Positions 29,263 to 38,915 of a stretch of DNA of 64,000 nt are shown one piece after another; position 1 is the stretch's first letter; each line of letters starts with the position of its first letter. The stretch spans positions 62,001 through 126,000 of the forward strand of contig BGKB01000064.1 in NCBI GenBank assembly GCA_003116975.1, written 5' to 3'. Source of the stretch: Aurantiochytrium sp. KH105. Lineage: Eukaryota > Sar > Bigyra > Thraustochytrida > Thraustochytriidae. The notes beneath the pieces were generated by a model, which worked only from the letters and a program-made list of their open reading frames with translations, was not told the DNA's origin and did no database searches. Both the position numbers and the translations under genes were made by a program.

Positions 29263-31263
29263 ATGCACAGGTGGGCGCGGAGGGCGCTGGCCGCTACCGG
29301 CGCAGGCGGCGTCGCCGTCGCAGCCGATTACCTTGCCTTCACAGAGGAGGACTCGACCGAGGCACCCGAAGCGGCCAAACCCGAGGCACCTCGTGCAAAG
29401 CTTGCTCGCTTCGCCAACAGTCTGAGCAGGGCGAAAGCACGTTCGGAGTCCGCGTCAGAAAAGACAGAGACAGCCTCCAGTGACGGCGATTGGGATGCTG
29501 TCGTAGACGTGCTCGTTGTGGGAGCAGGCTCGTCCGGATGCGCCTTGGCCTCCCGACTCGCGCAAAGTGCGCCCGATAAGCGCACGCTCCTCGTCGAAGC
29601 CGGCGACTCGGATGATCTGCCCGAAATCCAGACTGCGGTGGCCTACTTTGATAAAGCCGAGCGCATTTTTGGCTCCTCGCGTGATCATCAGTACCATGCC
29701 GAAGCCCAGGATGAGCTCCTCGGACGTGCATTGTATTGGCCCCGAGGCAAGGTTGTTGGCGGATGCTCCTCGTTCAACACGATGGTGTATCTTCGTGCTG
29801 ACAAGGCAGATTATGATGCTTGGGCTGAAAAGCTCGGCCCTGGCTTCGAAGACTTTTCGGCCGTTGGTACGCTGCCCTTTTTCCGGCGCGCCGAGTCCCA
29901 CCCGGGAGACCCTGCGGTCCACGGCAAGGATGGACCTATGCATGTGGCTCCTCTTACAGACGATGTGCACTTTCCCGATGGCGCTGCGCACGAGGTAACG
30001 AAAGCCTTTATTCGTGCAGCAAACATTCTCGGTGTTCCGACAAACTACGACTTTGCCAACGGCACCTTGGGCGTTAATGTGAATGATGTCAATGCGCGCA
30101 ATGGTAGACGGTGCAACGCAGCGGCTTTTCTCAAAATGGTGGGCGCATACCCTGAGCGCGGGACCCTTTCAGTTATCTCGCGAAAGCCGTACGAAGCGCT
30201 CAATGTCTGGCTTTGCGCATCGGTGCAAAAGATTATTGTCGATCCGAAGTCGAAACGAGCACTTGGGGTTGAGCTCAGGCTAGGTCCTAGCTTTGACGAC
30301 GAGGACAATGCAGACGACGATGAAGAAACTGAGACGAAAATTCAAGAACGCTCCCTGGGCAAGGACGAGATCGTTAAAGGCCGAACCGTACGCATTCGCG
30401 TGCGCGACGAGACCATTCTCAGCTGCGGCGCCGTGGACTCGCCACGGATTCTCATGCTCTCGGGAGTGGGCCCCAAGCAGGAACTGGAGAATGTGGGCGT
30501 GCCCTGTATCGTCGATGTCCCGGGCGTTGGAAAGCAACTCCAGGACCATTTACATGTACCCATGTGCTACAGAATCCCCCAGGGCGTGAAGCCTCACTCT
30601 CATTCGAACATTTGCGAGGGAAGTCTGTTCACCAAGCTCAACGCGTCGAGCAAGTCTCCCGATTTGCAAGTGCACGTGGGAACGATCTTTTTCGCCCCAG
30701 ACGGATTTGAGCCTCTTGGGGAGGGATTTACGCTGACTCCGTCCCTCATTCATCCGGAGAGCGTCGGCTCGATTCGCCTTGCGTCCGCAGACCCGGAGGA
30801 TCAGCCTATCATCGATGCTCGGTACTTGAGCGACCCAGAGGGTCGCGACATGGCGCAGCTCGTGGCGGGCGTTCGTTTTGTACGCCAGCTTGGTCGCGAG
30901 ATGCTCAAGGATCTGCAAAAGCAGGCCCCCAAGTCGTGTGCCGAGAAGAGTGGAACCGAGGTCTTCCCCGGCCCAGAGGTCGAGTCAGACGCCGAGATCG
31001 AGGCCTACATCCGACGATACGTGGGCACCATGTATCATCCCGTGGGAACGTGCCGCGTGGGCCGAGATGATGACCCCCTTGCAGTGCTGGACTCGCACTT
31101 TCGCGTTCGAGGAGCGCAGGGGCTTCGCGTTGTTGATGCCTCGGCAATTCCCAAAGTTGTTGGCGCCAACACAAACGCCACGTGTATCATGCTTGGCGAG
31201 ATGGCTGCCGACAAGATCGCGCTTGACCTTGCGAAACGGCACAAGTTACGCCCAGAGATATAG
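29263..31263 (+). CDS. GMC-family FAD oxidoreductase (choline-dehydrogenase-like)
   Basis: 666 aa from the ATG at 29263 (MHRWARRAL); an in-frame GTG at 29233 is not used here. The FAD-binding motif VVGAGSSGCALASRLA starts near residue 85, followed by the GMC signature region WPRGKVVGGCSSFN. The C-terminal catalytic block has YHPVGTCRVG, with His592, and the GANTNAT pair site, with Asn638. GMC enzymes oxidise alcohols to aldehydes or acids with FAD; choline dehydrogenase and fatty-alcohol oxidase-like members are closest in layout, but the substrate cannot be told. The basic, Ala-rich N terminus could be a mitochondrial targeting peptide. An acidic insertion (DDEDNADDDEETE) lies mid-protein. 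Confidence 0.92.
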   Translation: MHRWARRALAATGAGGVAVAADYLAFTEEDSTEAPEAAKPEAPRAKLARFANSLSRAKARSESASEKTETASSDGDWDAVVDVLVVGAGSSGCALASRLAQSAPDKRTLLVEAGDSDDLPEIQTAVAYFDKAERIFGSSRDHQYHAEAQDELLGRALYWPRGKVVGGCSSFNTMVYLRADKADYDAWAEKLGPGFEDFSAVGTLPFFRRAESHPGDPAVHGKDGPMHVAPLTDDVHFPDGAAHEVTKAFIRAANILGVPTNYDFANGTLGVNVNDVNARNGRRCNAAAFLKMVGAYPERGTLSVISRKPYEALNVWLCASVQKIIVDPKSKRALGVELRLGPSFDDEDNADDDEETETKIQERSLGKDEIVKGRTVRIRVRDETILSCGAVDSPRILMLSGVGPKQELENVGVPCIVDVPGVGKQLQDHLHVPMCYRIPQGVKPHSHSNICEGSLFTKLNASSKSPDLQVHVGTIFFAPDGFEPLGEGFTLTPSLIHPESVGSIRLASADPEDQPIIDARYLSDPEGRDMAQLVAGVRFVRQLGREMLKDLQKQAPKSCAEKSGTEVFPGPEVESDAEIEAYIRRYVGTMYHPVGTCRVGRDDDPLAVLDSHFRVRGAQGLRVVDASAIPKVVGANTNATCIMLGEMAADKIALDLAKRHKLRPEI

Positions 31264-31570
31264 CTAGCTGTACACGCACGTGTTTGACACACCTAACACA
31301 CGCACATGTTCTTTTCTTCAAGTGGTGTGGTTTGCTCTGTCCAGAAAGGAATGCACATTGAAATATGAGGCTCGAGCATGTCGACACCTTTTCCGTTGAC
31401 TTGAGCTTTGACTCACTTGCAAGATAAACGAAAACTTCAGAGTCAGTTGGCGTCATGTTTTATAAAGGAATTCTTTCTATGGGGTTCTTTGGAGGAAAAG
31501 GAGAAGTGGAGAGAGAAGCGCAAAAGAAAAGAAATGAATAGAAGAGAAGCTTAAGAAGCACTCATACAAC
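31264..31570. other. Convergent 3' region
   Basis: 307 bp between the convergent GMC and SDHAF2 genes; nothing recognisable. Confidence 0.5.
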
Positions 31571-32179
31571 CTAGTTGCTCATCTTGGCCTTGATCTTGGC
31601 GTACATGGTCGGATCGGCCGTTCCGACGGGCTTAGACTGGCAGTACTTTTGCAACTTTTCCATGATCGGGGTCTGCAGAAAGTCCGGCACCTGCATCTGA
31701 CCTGAGATCATGTTATAAATATCGAGCGTCTCCATGTTGAGAATTGCCTCGAATTGCGCGCATTCCTCGAGCGACAGAGTCATGATATTATCAGCAGCCC
31801 AGCTGCCCAACAAAAGGTCCACCTCTAGCCAGCCGCGTTGCTTGGAGCGGTACAAGAGACGCTTTCGGTAAGCGAGCTCGGCATCGACCTTGGGTCCTTC
31901 CGAAGGCTGTGCGGACTCGGGGTAGCTCTGGCGAATCGCGTGGTGCTCCTTGCGGAGTTCCTGGTCCCGAAGGACGGCATGGTGCGGAAGACGCTTTGAC
32001 TGCTCCTCCTCTGTTGCGAATTTGCTCAAATCCACCATCGTAGGGCCCGTCATGGACGGTTTCTTCGTCGTAACGTTCCTCGTCCACTGCTGCGTCGCCG
32101 CGCGAGGAGCCCACCTTCTCGTTTGCGTCGCGGTCCTCGCCAAGCGCGCCACCATCGTAGCGGACGTCATGGATGCCAT
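31571..32179 (-). CDS. SDHAF2: Succinate dehydrogenase assembly factor 2 (SDHAF2/Sdh5)
   Basis: 202 aa. SDHAF2 promotes covalent attachment of FAD to the flavoprotein subunit of mitochondrial complex II. The family core is clear: RKRLLYRSKQRGWLEVDLLL contains the conserved R-G-x-x-E-x-D motif, followed by SLEECAQFEAIL and the DIYNMISGQ block. The N terminus (MASMTSATMVARLARTATQT) is basic and Ser/Thr/Ala-rich with no acidic residues, as expected of a mitochondrial presequence. The ATG at 32179 is used because the frame upstream opens on TTG. Divergent from the UAP56 gene. Confidence 0.95.
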   Translation of the reverse strand: MASMTSATMVARLARTATQTRRWAPRAATQQWTRNVTTKKPSMTGPTMVDLSKFATEEEQSKRLPHHAVLRDQELRKEHHAIRQSYPESAQPSEGPKVDAELAYRKRLLYRSKQRGWLEVDLLLGSWAADNIMTLSLEECAQFEAILNMETLDIYNMISGQMQVPDFLQTPIMEKLQKYCQSKPVGTADPTMYAKIKAKMSN

Positions 32180-32935
32180 CGCGAACAATCAACGTAGCAC
32201 TCTCTCTGTCACTGGTGATCTCCTCCTTTTCCTCGGCTGCCTGTTGCTGCTCGAGCTCGAGATCGCGTTCCGGCAACCGCCAGCTCCTGCTCTCTCGCAC
32301 GCTTTGCGGCTTTGCGACTTTGCTGCTCCGCCGCAGCGCGTCCAGCTGCTCATACTCTTTGGCTTCCGAGAGAGCGGCTCCGTGCGCAGTCAATTTTATT
32401 GCGCCGGAGAAACCCGGAGAAATCGGAGCCCAGGAAACATTTTCACCGGCACCTGCAGCGCAAGTTAGGTTTGCATTTTCAAACCTAACCAGCGGGGCAC
32501 GCGCCCGCTGCCAAGAAAGACTCCTCACGTGTACCTCCATTCCTCTGGAATAAGTATGTCCACTGTCCACCACAAAGGGGGGTACAGAGAGAAGTTTGGG
32601 CGACCGTTGGAGGCTGTCGGCACGGCAGTAAGGAGAAGAAGAGGGCAAGCGTTAAGTGGGTTAAACGCCCCATGCAAGTGAACAATGGGCCCGGTGCAAG
32701 TCGGGATGGGAAAGAGAGAGTGAGACAGAGAGTGGAGCGGCTGGCCGTGGTGGACGAGGGCGGCAAAGATCGAACTGCAACCGCCTGCCCGCCCGCTCGC
32801 TCGCTCGAACGCCCGCTCGCTCAGGCGCACGTCCAGGCGCGCCGCTCGTGCCTTCACTTCCGCCCCCCCTCCCCCCCCTTCGCGACCTCCGCGCGCGCGC
32901 GCCCCAACCCCCGACAGAGGTCGAAGACAAGCAAG
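32180..32935. promoter_or_regulatory. Divergent promoter region, SDHAF2 / UAP56
   Basis: 756 bp. The half next to UAP56 is C-rich on the + strand (ccccccctccccccc near 32868) and probably its 5' UTR. Long open frames on the - strand here are antisense shadows continuing from the UAP56 gene. Confidence 0.45.
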
Positions 32936-34204
32936 ATGGCTGACGAGGACGGTCTTCTCGACTACGACGAGGATGAGGCGGAGGTGCAACAAAAGACGGC
33001 ACAAGCCGATGCCGACAAGGCGAAGAAAGACTCGTATGTCGGCGTGCACGCGTCCGGATTCAAGGACTTTATGATGAAGCCTGAGCTGATGCGCGCCATC
33101 GCCAGTCTCGGTTTTGAAAGCCCCAGCGAGGTCCAGCACAGCTGCATCCCGCAAGCGATGCTTGGCCAGGACGTTATTTGCCAGGCCAAGTCTGGTATGG
33201 GCAAGACCGCCGTCTTTGTGCTTACCACTCTGCACCAGCTGGAGCCCGTCGAGAACCAGATCGCCGTGGTTGTGCTGTGCCACACCCGCGAGCTGGCCTT
33301 CCAGATCCACCACGAGTACGAGCGCTTTGGCAAGTTCATGAAGGATGTCAAGGCTGCCGTGTTCTTTGGCGGCGTCTCCGCCGCCGAGCACCGCAAGACG
33401 CTCAAGGAGAACTGCCCGCACATTGTCATTGGCACGCCCGGCCGCATGCTCCAGCTGAGCGCCAAAGATAAGGTCATGGACCTCTCGCACGTTAAGAACT
33501 TTGTGATTGACGAGTGCGACAAGGTTCTCGAGAAGCTTGACATGCGCAGGGACGTGCAGGAGATCTTCCGCGAGACCCCGCACGACAAGCAGGTGATGCT
33601 CTTCAGCGCCACCATCAGTGAAGAGATTCGCCCCGTGTGCCGCAAGTTTTGCCAGGAGCCCCACGAGATTTTCATCGACGATCAGTCCAAGCTTACCCTG
33701 CACGGCCTTCAGCAGTACTACGTGGACCTTGAGGAGGACCAAAAGAACCGCAAGCTTAGCGATCTTCTCGACGCCATTCAGTTCAACCAGGTCATCATCT
33801 TTGTCAGCAAGGTCCAACGCGCCACTGAGCTTTGCAAGCTTCTTGTCGAGTGCAACTTCCCCGCCATTTGCTGCACCAGCAAGATGAAGCAGGCCGAGCG
33901 TCTTGAGGTCCTCGCCAAGTTTAAGAACTTTGACGCCCGTATCCTCGTCACTACCGACCTCATGGGCCGCGGCCTTGATGTCGAAAAGGTCAACGCTGTC
34001 ATCAACTATGACATGGCCGACAACTCGGACTCGTACCTGCACCGCGTCAACCGCGCCGGCCGCTTCGGTACCAAGGGTCTTGCCATCACCTTTATCACTT
34101 CTGAAGCCGACAAGCAGGTTCTCCAGGCTGTGCAGGACCGCTTTGTTGTCAAGATTCCCGTCGTGCCCGACACCATCGACGCCTCTACTTACATGACCGC
34201 CTGA
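32936..34204 (+). CDS. DECD-box RNA helicase UAP56/Sub2 (DDX39B type)
   Basis: 422 aa, close to the ~430 of the family, from MADEDG at 32936. It is the ATP-dependent RNA helicase of the TREX complex, needed for spliceosome assembly and mRNA export. The motifs are in order: Q-motif region ([14 protein letters not shown]), Walker A (AKSGMGKT), [17 protein letters not shown] with the diagnostic Cys instead of Ala, SAT, and in the second domain [12 protein letters not shown] and [10 protein letters not shown]. Codon choice is strongly C/G-ending and more uniform than in neighbouring genes, a sign of high expression. The upstream in-frame sequence from 32672 is Arg/Pro-rich leader. Confidence 0.97.
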   Translation: MADEDGLLDYDEDEAEVQQKTAQADADKAKKDSYVGVHASGFKDFMMKPELMRAIASLGFESPSEVQHSCIPQAMLGQDVICQAKSGMGKTAVFVLTTLHQLEPVENQIAVVVLCHTRELAFQIHHEYERFGKFMKDVKAAVFFGGVSAAEHRKTLKENCPHIVIGTPGRMLQLSAKDKVMDLSHVKNFVIDECDKVLEKLDMRRDVQEIFRETPHDKQVMLFSATISEEIRPVCRKFCQEPHEIFIDDQSKLTLHGLQQYYVDLEEDQKNRKLSDLLDAIQFNQVIIFVSKVQRATELCKLLVECNFPAICCTSKMKQAERLEVLAKFKNFDARILVTTDLMGRGLDVEKVNAVINYDMADNSDSYLHRVNRAGRFGTKGLAITFITSEADKQVLQAVQDRFVVKIPVVPDTIDASTYMTA

Positions 34205-35077
34205 GCGCGCGCATCTCTCGCACAGAAACACAAAATAATAATCACACACCCCACCCAAACTCAACCCCCCACCCCCCAAAAAACAATTCGAACCAAACTA
34301 CTCGCACATCTCCCGATCAGAATCAGAATCAAAAGAATACGATGCTGATAATGATGCGAATTTTCTGTGCGTCGAGGTGGACGCATCGTCGACGAACGAC
34401 AAAAGAGGTAGACACTCGGTTCTCCTTTGTATCGCAATGGATGCATCTTTTTATCGCTCAACGCACGGAAATTGTCCAGCGGGATTTTCTTTCCCCAATC
34501 TTGAAGTATCTCGCCTGAGTCTCTCTTCAATCAATGCGCGCCTTTGCATCAAGAGGAAATCATGGGCGCGTCAAAATTGATCTGGGAACTCTCTCTCTGT
34601 GTCTCTCTTCCCCTCCCCACCCCTCACTCCCTCCCTCTTGTTGTTTTTCCATTTTGCTTACAGGGAGGGATCTGAGAACTGAGCGTCGGTCTCGTTTTGC
34701 TCCGTCTCATTTCCCCCCTTTTCGTGATTGCGCTTACTTCCACGCGACAGTGAGAGAAATGAACGAAATAAGGTTGGGGCGTTCTTTTTTCTCTTCTTCT
34801 CCTTCTTCTTCTTTTCCCGTCGTGATTCCCGTTGCGATGCGAAGCGAAATGATTGCGGTAAAGACGGTATACAATGCCACGCAAGGAAGCGAAATGCTTG
34901 TTTGAGAGCACACATGGTACGAAGCAACATTGTCTTTTCGAAGAATCAATGACAAAGAAACAAGACATTTGCTTTCGGCAGCATCGTGTAATCATTTCAA
35001 GCGAAAAGGCGTCATTATCGCAAGGCATGAACAAGTGAATGGACCAGTGAAGCTGAGATGGAAATATTGTGTATCAT
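34205..35077. other. Convergent 3' region
   Basis: 873 bp between UAP56 (+) and the first short-chain dehydrogenase (-). AT-richer, with poly-pyrimidine tracts (ttctcttcttctccttcttcttc near 34790). Short open frames lack domain signals; no gene called. Confidence 0.5.
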
Positions 35078-35884
35078 TTACGTCGACATCCCCTTGCCAC
35101 GACGGGCGACGGGGTGGCTCGAGCTGAGACCGCCATCGACAGGAATGGTCTGGCCATTGACGTACGAGGAGTCGTCCGAAGCGAGAAAGAGCGCCACCTT
35201 TGCAATTTCAATGGGAACACCATAGCGGAGCAAAGGGTTGATCTGGCCAACCTTGTCGCGGATGCCTTTGCGATCGACGTGGTCGAAAATCATCTTGGTC
35301 ATTCCTGTCTCAATGATTCCAGGGCAAATGGAGTTGCAGCGAATGTTGGTACCCGTGCACTGGTTTGCGACCACGCGGCACAGGTTGATGACGCCAGCCT
35401 TTGCGGCAGCGTAGCTAGCATCCGAGGCGCCGCTACGAAGACCGGCAACTGAGGCCGTTGCGATCAGGGAGCCGCCACGACCCTGCTTGTCCATCTTGAG
35501 AAAGGCGTACTTGAAGCACAGAAAAACGCCCGTGACATTGACGCGCAGCATTCTGTCAAAGCCCTCGACGGTTTCTTGCCAGAAGGGGCCGCCAAAGGCA
35601 ATTCCCGCGTTGGCATAGCACACGTCGATGCCGCCAAATTCCGTGCAGCAGCGTTCGATGAGATCCTTGACTGACTCGTCGCTGCTCACGTCGCAAAACT
35701 GCCACACTGCCGACTGCGGCGCGGCTTCGTTGGCCTGTCTCACCGTTTCCTTGAGGCCCTCCTCGTTAACGTCTGCGGCCACCACCTTGCCGCCCTCCTT
35801 GACAAACTCGAGCACCGTGGCGCGCCCGATACCCGAGGCAGCACCGGTCACCACACACGCTTTGTTCTGCATGCGGCCCACCAT
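35078..35884 (-). CDS. Short-chain dehydrogenase/reductase, tandem copy 1
   Basis: 268-aa classical SDR. The cofactor motif TGAASGIG is at residues 13-20. Asp38 at the end of beta-2 favours NAD(H) over NADP(H). The NAG motif is at 92-94 and the catalytic tetrad is Asn116, Ser145, Tyr158 (SYAAAK) and Lys162. CPGI follows near 187. The C terminus ends SHPVARRGKGMST, a tail shared by all three copies. Substrate unknown; length and motifs resemble FabG/3-oxoacyl-ACP reductase-like and 2,5-diketogluconate-type SDRs. It reads closest to copy 2, from which it differs at few positions. Confidence 0.93.
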   Translation of the reverse strand: MVGRMQNKACVVTGAASGIGRATVLEFVKEGGKVVAADVNEEGLKETVRQANEAAPQSAVWQFCDVSSDESVKDLIERCCTEFGGIDVCYANAGIAFGGPFWQETVEGFDRMLRVNVTGVFLCFKYAFLKMDKQGRGGSLIATASVAGLRSGASDASYAAAKAGVINLCRVVANQCTGTNIRCNSICPGIIETGMTKMIFDHVDRKGIRDKVGQINPLLRYGVPIEIAKVALFLASDDSSYVNGQTIPVDGGLSSSHPVARRGKGMST

Positions 35885-36342
35885 TTTGGCCGAGATTCCG
35901 AAGGCTCAAATATGCTGTTGCTGCCCCTTTGAGTCCGCAGATGTTTATCTGACCTGTCGCCGGCCTCGTTCGGGTTCTGCGTCCAAACAAGATCTTTCCT
36001 TCCCTCCCTCTCTCCCCCTCTCTCTCTCTCCGGATCGGATGCGTCCCAGCTCACCTTGCCGCGGGTTCGATTTGTACGTCAAGTCCGACCAGCCAAGGTC
36101 CGACATCAGCCGGCGGACCCGGCAGGCTGGAGCAGCTCCAAGCGCACGCTGCAGCTGCAGCTGCAGCTGACGGCGACGGTGAGAATAATAATACTTTTAG
36201 ATCTTAGGGAAGAAGGGGGGGGAGGAGAAGGAGAGAAGAGAGCGTGCAGAAGCAGCGACAGCGAGCGGCCGCTTTGTGAAGCGTACAATCTCCCAGGATC
36301 GATGAAATCAAAAAAGGAAAACACCGCCCAAAGCTTGCACTT
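35885..36342. other. Intergenic between SDR copies 1 and 2
   Basis: 458 bp holding the promoter of copy 1 and the 3' flank of copy 2. It includes a run of tandem tctctc near 36010-36030 and a gcagctgcagctgcagctg microsatellite near 36150-36169. Confidence 0.45.
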
Positions 36343-37149
36343 TTAAGAAGACATTCCCTTGCCACGGCGAGCAACGGGGTGGCTCGAGCTGAGACCGCCG
36401 TCGACGGGAATGGTTTGGCCATTGACGTACGAGGATTCGTCGGAAGCAAGGAAGAGGGCAACCTTGGCAATTTCGATCGGATTACCGTAGCGGAGCATGG
36501 GATTAATCTGGCCAACCTTATCACGAATACCCTTCTGATCCACGATGTCAAAGATCGGCTTGGTCATACCGGTCTCAATAATTCCAGGGCAAATAGAATT
36601 GCAGCGAATGTTGGTGCCCGTGCACTGATTCGCGACGACGCGGCACAGGTTAATGACGCCAGCTTTGGAAGCCGCGTAGCTAGCATCTGAAGCGCCGCTG
36701 CGAAGACCGGCGACCGAGGCCGTAGCGAGCAGCGAGCCGCCACGACCCTGCTTGTCCATCTTGAGAAAGGCGTACTTGAAGCACAGAAAAACGCCCGTTA
36801 CATTGACGCGCATCATCCGGTCAAAGGTCTCTACGGTCTCTTCCCAGAACCGCGCGCCGAGCCCAATTCCAGCGTTGGCGTAGCAAACGTCAATGCCGCC
36901 GAATTCCGCGCAGCAGCGTTCGATGAGATCCTTGACCGACTCGTCGTTGCTCACGTCGCAGAACTGCCACACTGCCGACTGCGGTGCGGCTTCGTTGGCC
37001 AGTCTGATCGTTTCCTTGAGGCCCTCCTCGTTAACATCTGCGGCCACCACCTTGCCACCCTCCTTGACGAACTCGAGCACCGTGGCGCGCCCAATACCTG
37101 AGGCGGCGCCGGTCACCACGCACGCTTTGTTCTGCATGCGGCCCACCAT
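36343..37149 (-). CDS. Short-chain dehydrogenase/reductase, tandem copy 2
   Basis: 268 aa with the start at 37149 aligned to the other copies (MVGRMQNKAC). All classical SDR motifs are retained: TGAASGIG, Asp38, NAG, Ser145, Tyr158 (SYAASK) and Lys162. The first ~100 residues differ from copy 1 at only a handful of positions, so duplication is recent relative to copy 3. The upstream frame to 37290 is leader sequence. Nothing suggests decay. Confidence 0.93.
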   Translation of the reverse strand: MVGRMQNKACVVTGAASGIGRATVLEFVKEGGKVVAADVNEEGLKETIRLANEAAPQSAVWQFCDVSNDESVKDLIERCCAEFGGIDVCYANAGIGLGARFWEETVETFDRMMRVNVTGVFLCFKYAFLKMDKQGRGGSLLATASVAGLRSGASDASYAASKAGVINLCRVVANQCTGTNIRCNSICPGIIETGMTKPIFDIVDQKGIRDKVGQINPMLRYGNPIEIAKVALFLASDESSYVNGQTIPVDGGLSSSHPVARRGKGMSS

Positions 37150-37578
37150 TGTTTCGTAGCAGTGTGGTCGCTTTCCTCGCGGCGTAAGTCTATGAGGTTG
37201 TGCTTGTGAGGAAGCGGCAGTTGAGAATCTGCTTTCATGTTGAAGATAGGCCAACTCGGATCGATTCCTCAAGTCCGACCGCCCACACAATGTCCGATAC
37301 GCGGCTCAGTCGAACCTTTGTGCATGTGTTGGGGCATATCCGTGTGGGCCAAGCGCGGATGCCAGTGTAAGTCAGGGCGACGCACGAGATACTGGGCATA
37401 AATTGCATAATGGCGGGGAAACTGGTATCTCTTTGCGAGTGAACGAGCGGGTCTTTACGCATAGAAAGACAAAACCCAATCTCATTCTCGACTCATCGCA
37501 ACTCGGCAAGCAAGCAAGCAAGTAAGTTTCGGTGGTGCATTCAAGTTTCGAATGATCAATTACATAAGATGCTCTAGC
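37150..37578. other. Intergenic between SDR copies 2 and 3
   Basis: 429 bp with a (GCAA)n run at 37507-37525. It holds the promoter of copy 2 and the 3' flank of copy 3. Confidence 0.45.
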
Positions 37579-38385
37579 TTAGGAGGACATGCCCTTTCCG
37601 CGACGGGCGACGGGATGACTGGAGCTGAGGCCACCGCAGACAGGCAAGACCTGGCCATTGACATATGAAGCCTCGTCGGAAGCGAGGAAAAGCGCGGCCT
37701 TGGCGATCTCGACGGGCTCGCCGTAGCGAAGGGTAGGGTTGATCTGGCCGACCTTGTCGCGAATTCCCTTTTGATCGACGAGATCAAAGACAGGGCGCGT
37801 CATGCCGGTCTCAATGAGACCAGGGGCGATGCAGTTGCAGCGAATGTTGGTGCCAGTGCACTGATTTGCGACAACGCGGCAAAGGTTGATCACGGCAGCC
37901 TTGCTGGCAGAGTAGCTCAAGTCACCGGCGCCACTTCGAATGCCTGCGACCGAGGCCGTGGCAAGAAGCGAGCCGCCACGGCCCTGCTGGTCCATCTTGA
38001 GAAAGGCGTACTTGAAGCAGAGGAAGACGCCCGTCACATTGACCCGCATGATGCGATCAAAGGTCTCGACCGTCTCATCCCAAAAGCGTCCACTGAAGAC
38101 GATGCCCGCGTTGGCGTAGCACACGTCGATGCCACCGAATTCCGTGCAGCAGCGCTCGATGAGCTCCTTGACGGATTCATCGTTGCTCACATCGCAAAAC
38201 TGGCCGACGACCGCGCCATTTGAGATCTCGCTCGCCATCTGCACAGTCTCCTTGAGGCCTTCCTCCTGCACGTCGGCGGCCACGACCTTGGCGCCCTCCT
38301 TGACGAACTCGAGGACGGTGGCGCGACCGATGCCAGACGCTGCGCCGGTCACCACGCACGCCTTGCCTTCCATGCGGCCTGGCAT
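37579..38385 (-). CDS. Short-chain dehydrogenase/reductase, tandem copy 3
   Basis: 268 aa from MPGRMEGKAC at 38385, exactly the length of copies 1 and 2. It keeps TGAASGIG, the NAG motif, Ser145, Tyr158 and Lys162 (SYSASK) and the SHPVARRGKGMSS tail. It is the most diverged copy: for example it has EISNGAVVGQ where the others have EAAPQSAVWQ, and APGL instead of CPGI. It is therefore probably the older branch and may differ in substrate. Its 5' flank carries a long CTTG/CCTG repeat. Confidence 0.93.
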   Translation of the reverse strand: MPGRMEGKACVVTGAASGIGRATVLEFVKEGAKVVAADVQEEGLKETVQMASEISNGAVVGQFCDVSNDESVKELIERCCTEFGGIDVCYANAGIVFSGRFWDETVETFDRIMRVNVTGVFLCFKYAFLKMDQQGRGGSLLATASVAGIRSGAGDLSYSASKAAVINLCRVVANQCTGTNIRCNCIAPGLIETGMTRPVFDLVDQKGIRDKVGQINPTLRYGEPVEIAKAALFLASDEASYVNGQVLPVCGGLSSSHPVARRGKGMSS

Positions 38386-38433
38386 CTTTCCTGTTCTCTT
38401 GTCTCGCTCGCGCGCGCGACTCTGGCTTGCTTG

Positions 38434-38465
<32 letters not shown>

Positions 38466-38915
38466 CTTGCTTGCTTGGCGCGCTTGGCTGCTGTTGTTGC
38501 TGTTGTTGCTGTTCTGGTTTCTGGTCTCTCTTTTGGTTCTGCTCATCTCCTCTCGTCAAGCAATGCCCCTCATTACTATCTTGTACCTTGCGTCAGTCCG
38601 CTCAACACCAAAAGGTCACTGTTCCCCGCCAGGGCCGTCGATCGGAAAGGGAAACAGGTGCCCGTCGAGGTCGTCACATCGCCGAGGCGACAAGCGTAGG
38701 CAGCGTGGTCAGGATGCGTCAGAGAGGATGGATGCTTCAGGGTGGGAGATCGCTTCAGGGAGGGAAATCGCCAAGGAAATCGGCGACGAAAGAGACAGAG
38801 CTTTCTACAATTTCTAGACGCCAGAATTGGCTGGGAATACCTACTATGCGTTGAGTAAAGAATGCAGGGAACATGTGGAACAAGCGCAGCCGCAGATTGA
38901 AGTTTTCTGGCAAAG
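38386..38915. promoter_or_regulatory. 5' flank of SDR copy 3 with (CTTG/CCTG)n repeat
   Basis: 38425-38477 is a run of about 13 cttg/cctg tetranucleotides, followed by ctgttgttgctgttgttg. The rest, up to 38915, is the 3' flank of the EDR2-domain gene on the same strand. No gene seen. Confidence 0.5.

Noticed and set aside
32525-34279. 584-codon open frame antisense to UAP56
   Set aside because: It mirrors the helicase gene exactly and arises because that gene uses mostly C/G-ending codons; its product is a Leu/Val/Gly repeat-like sequence with no domain.
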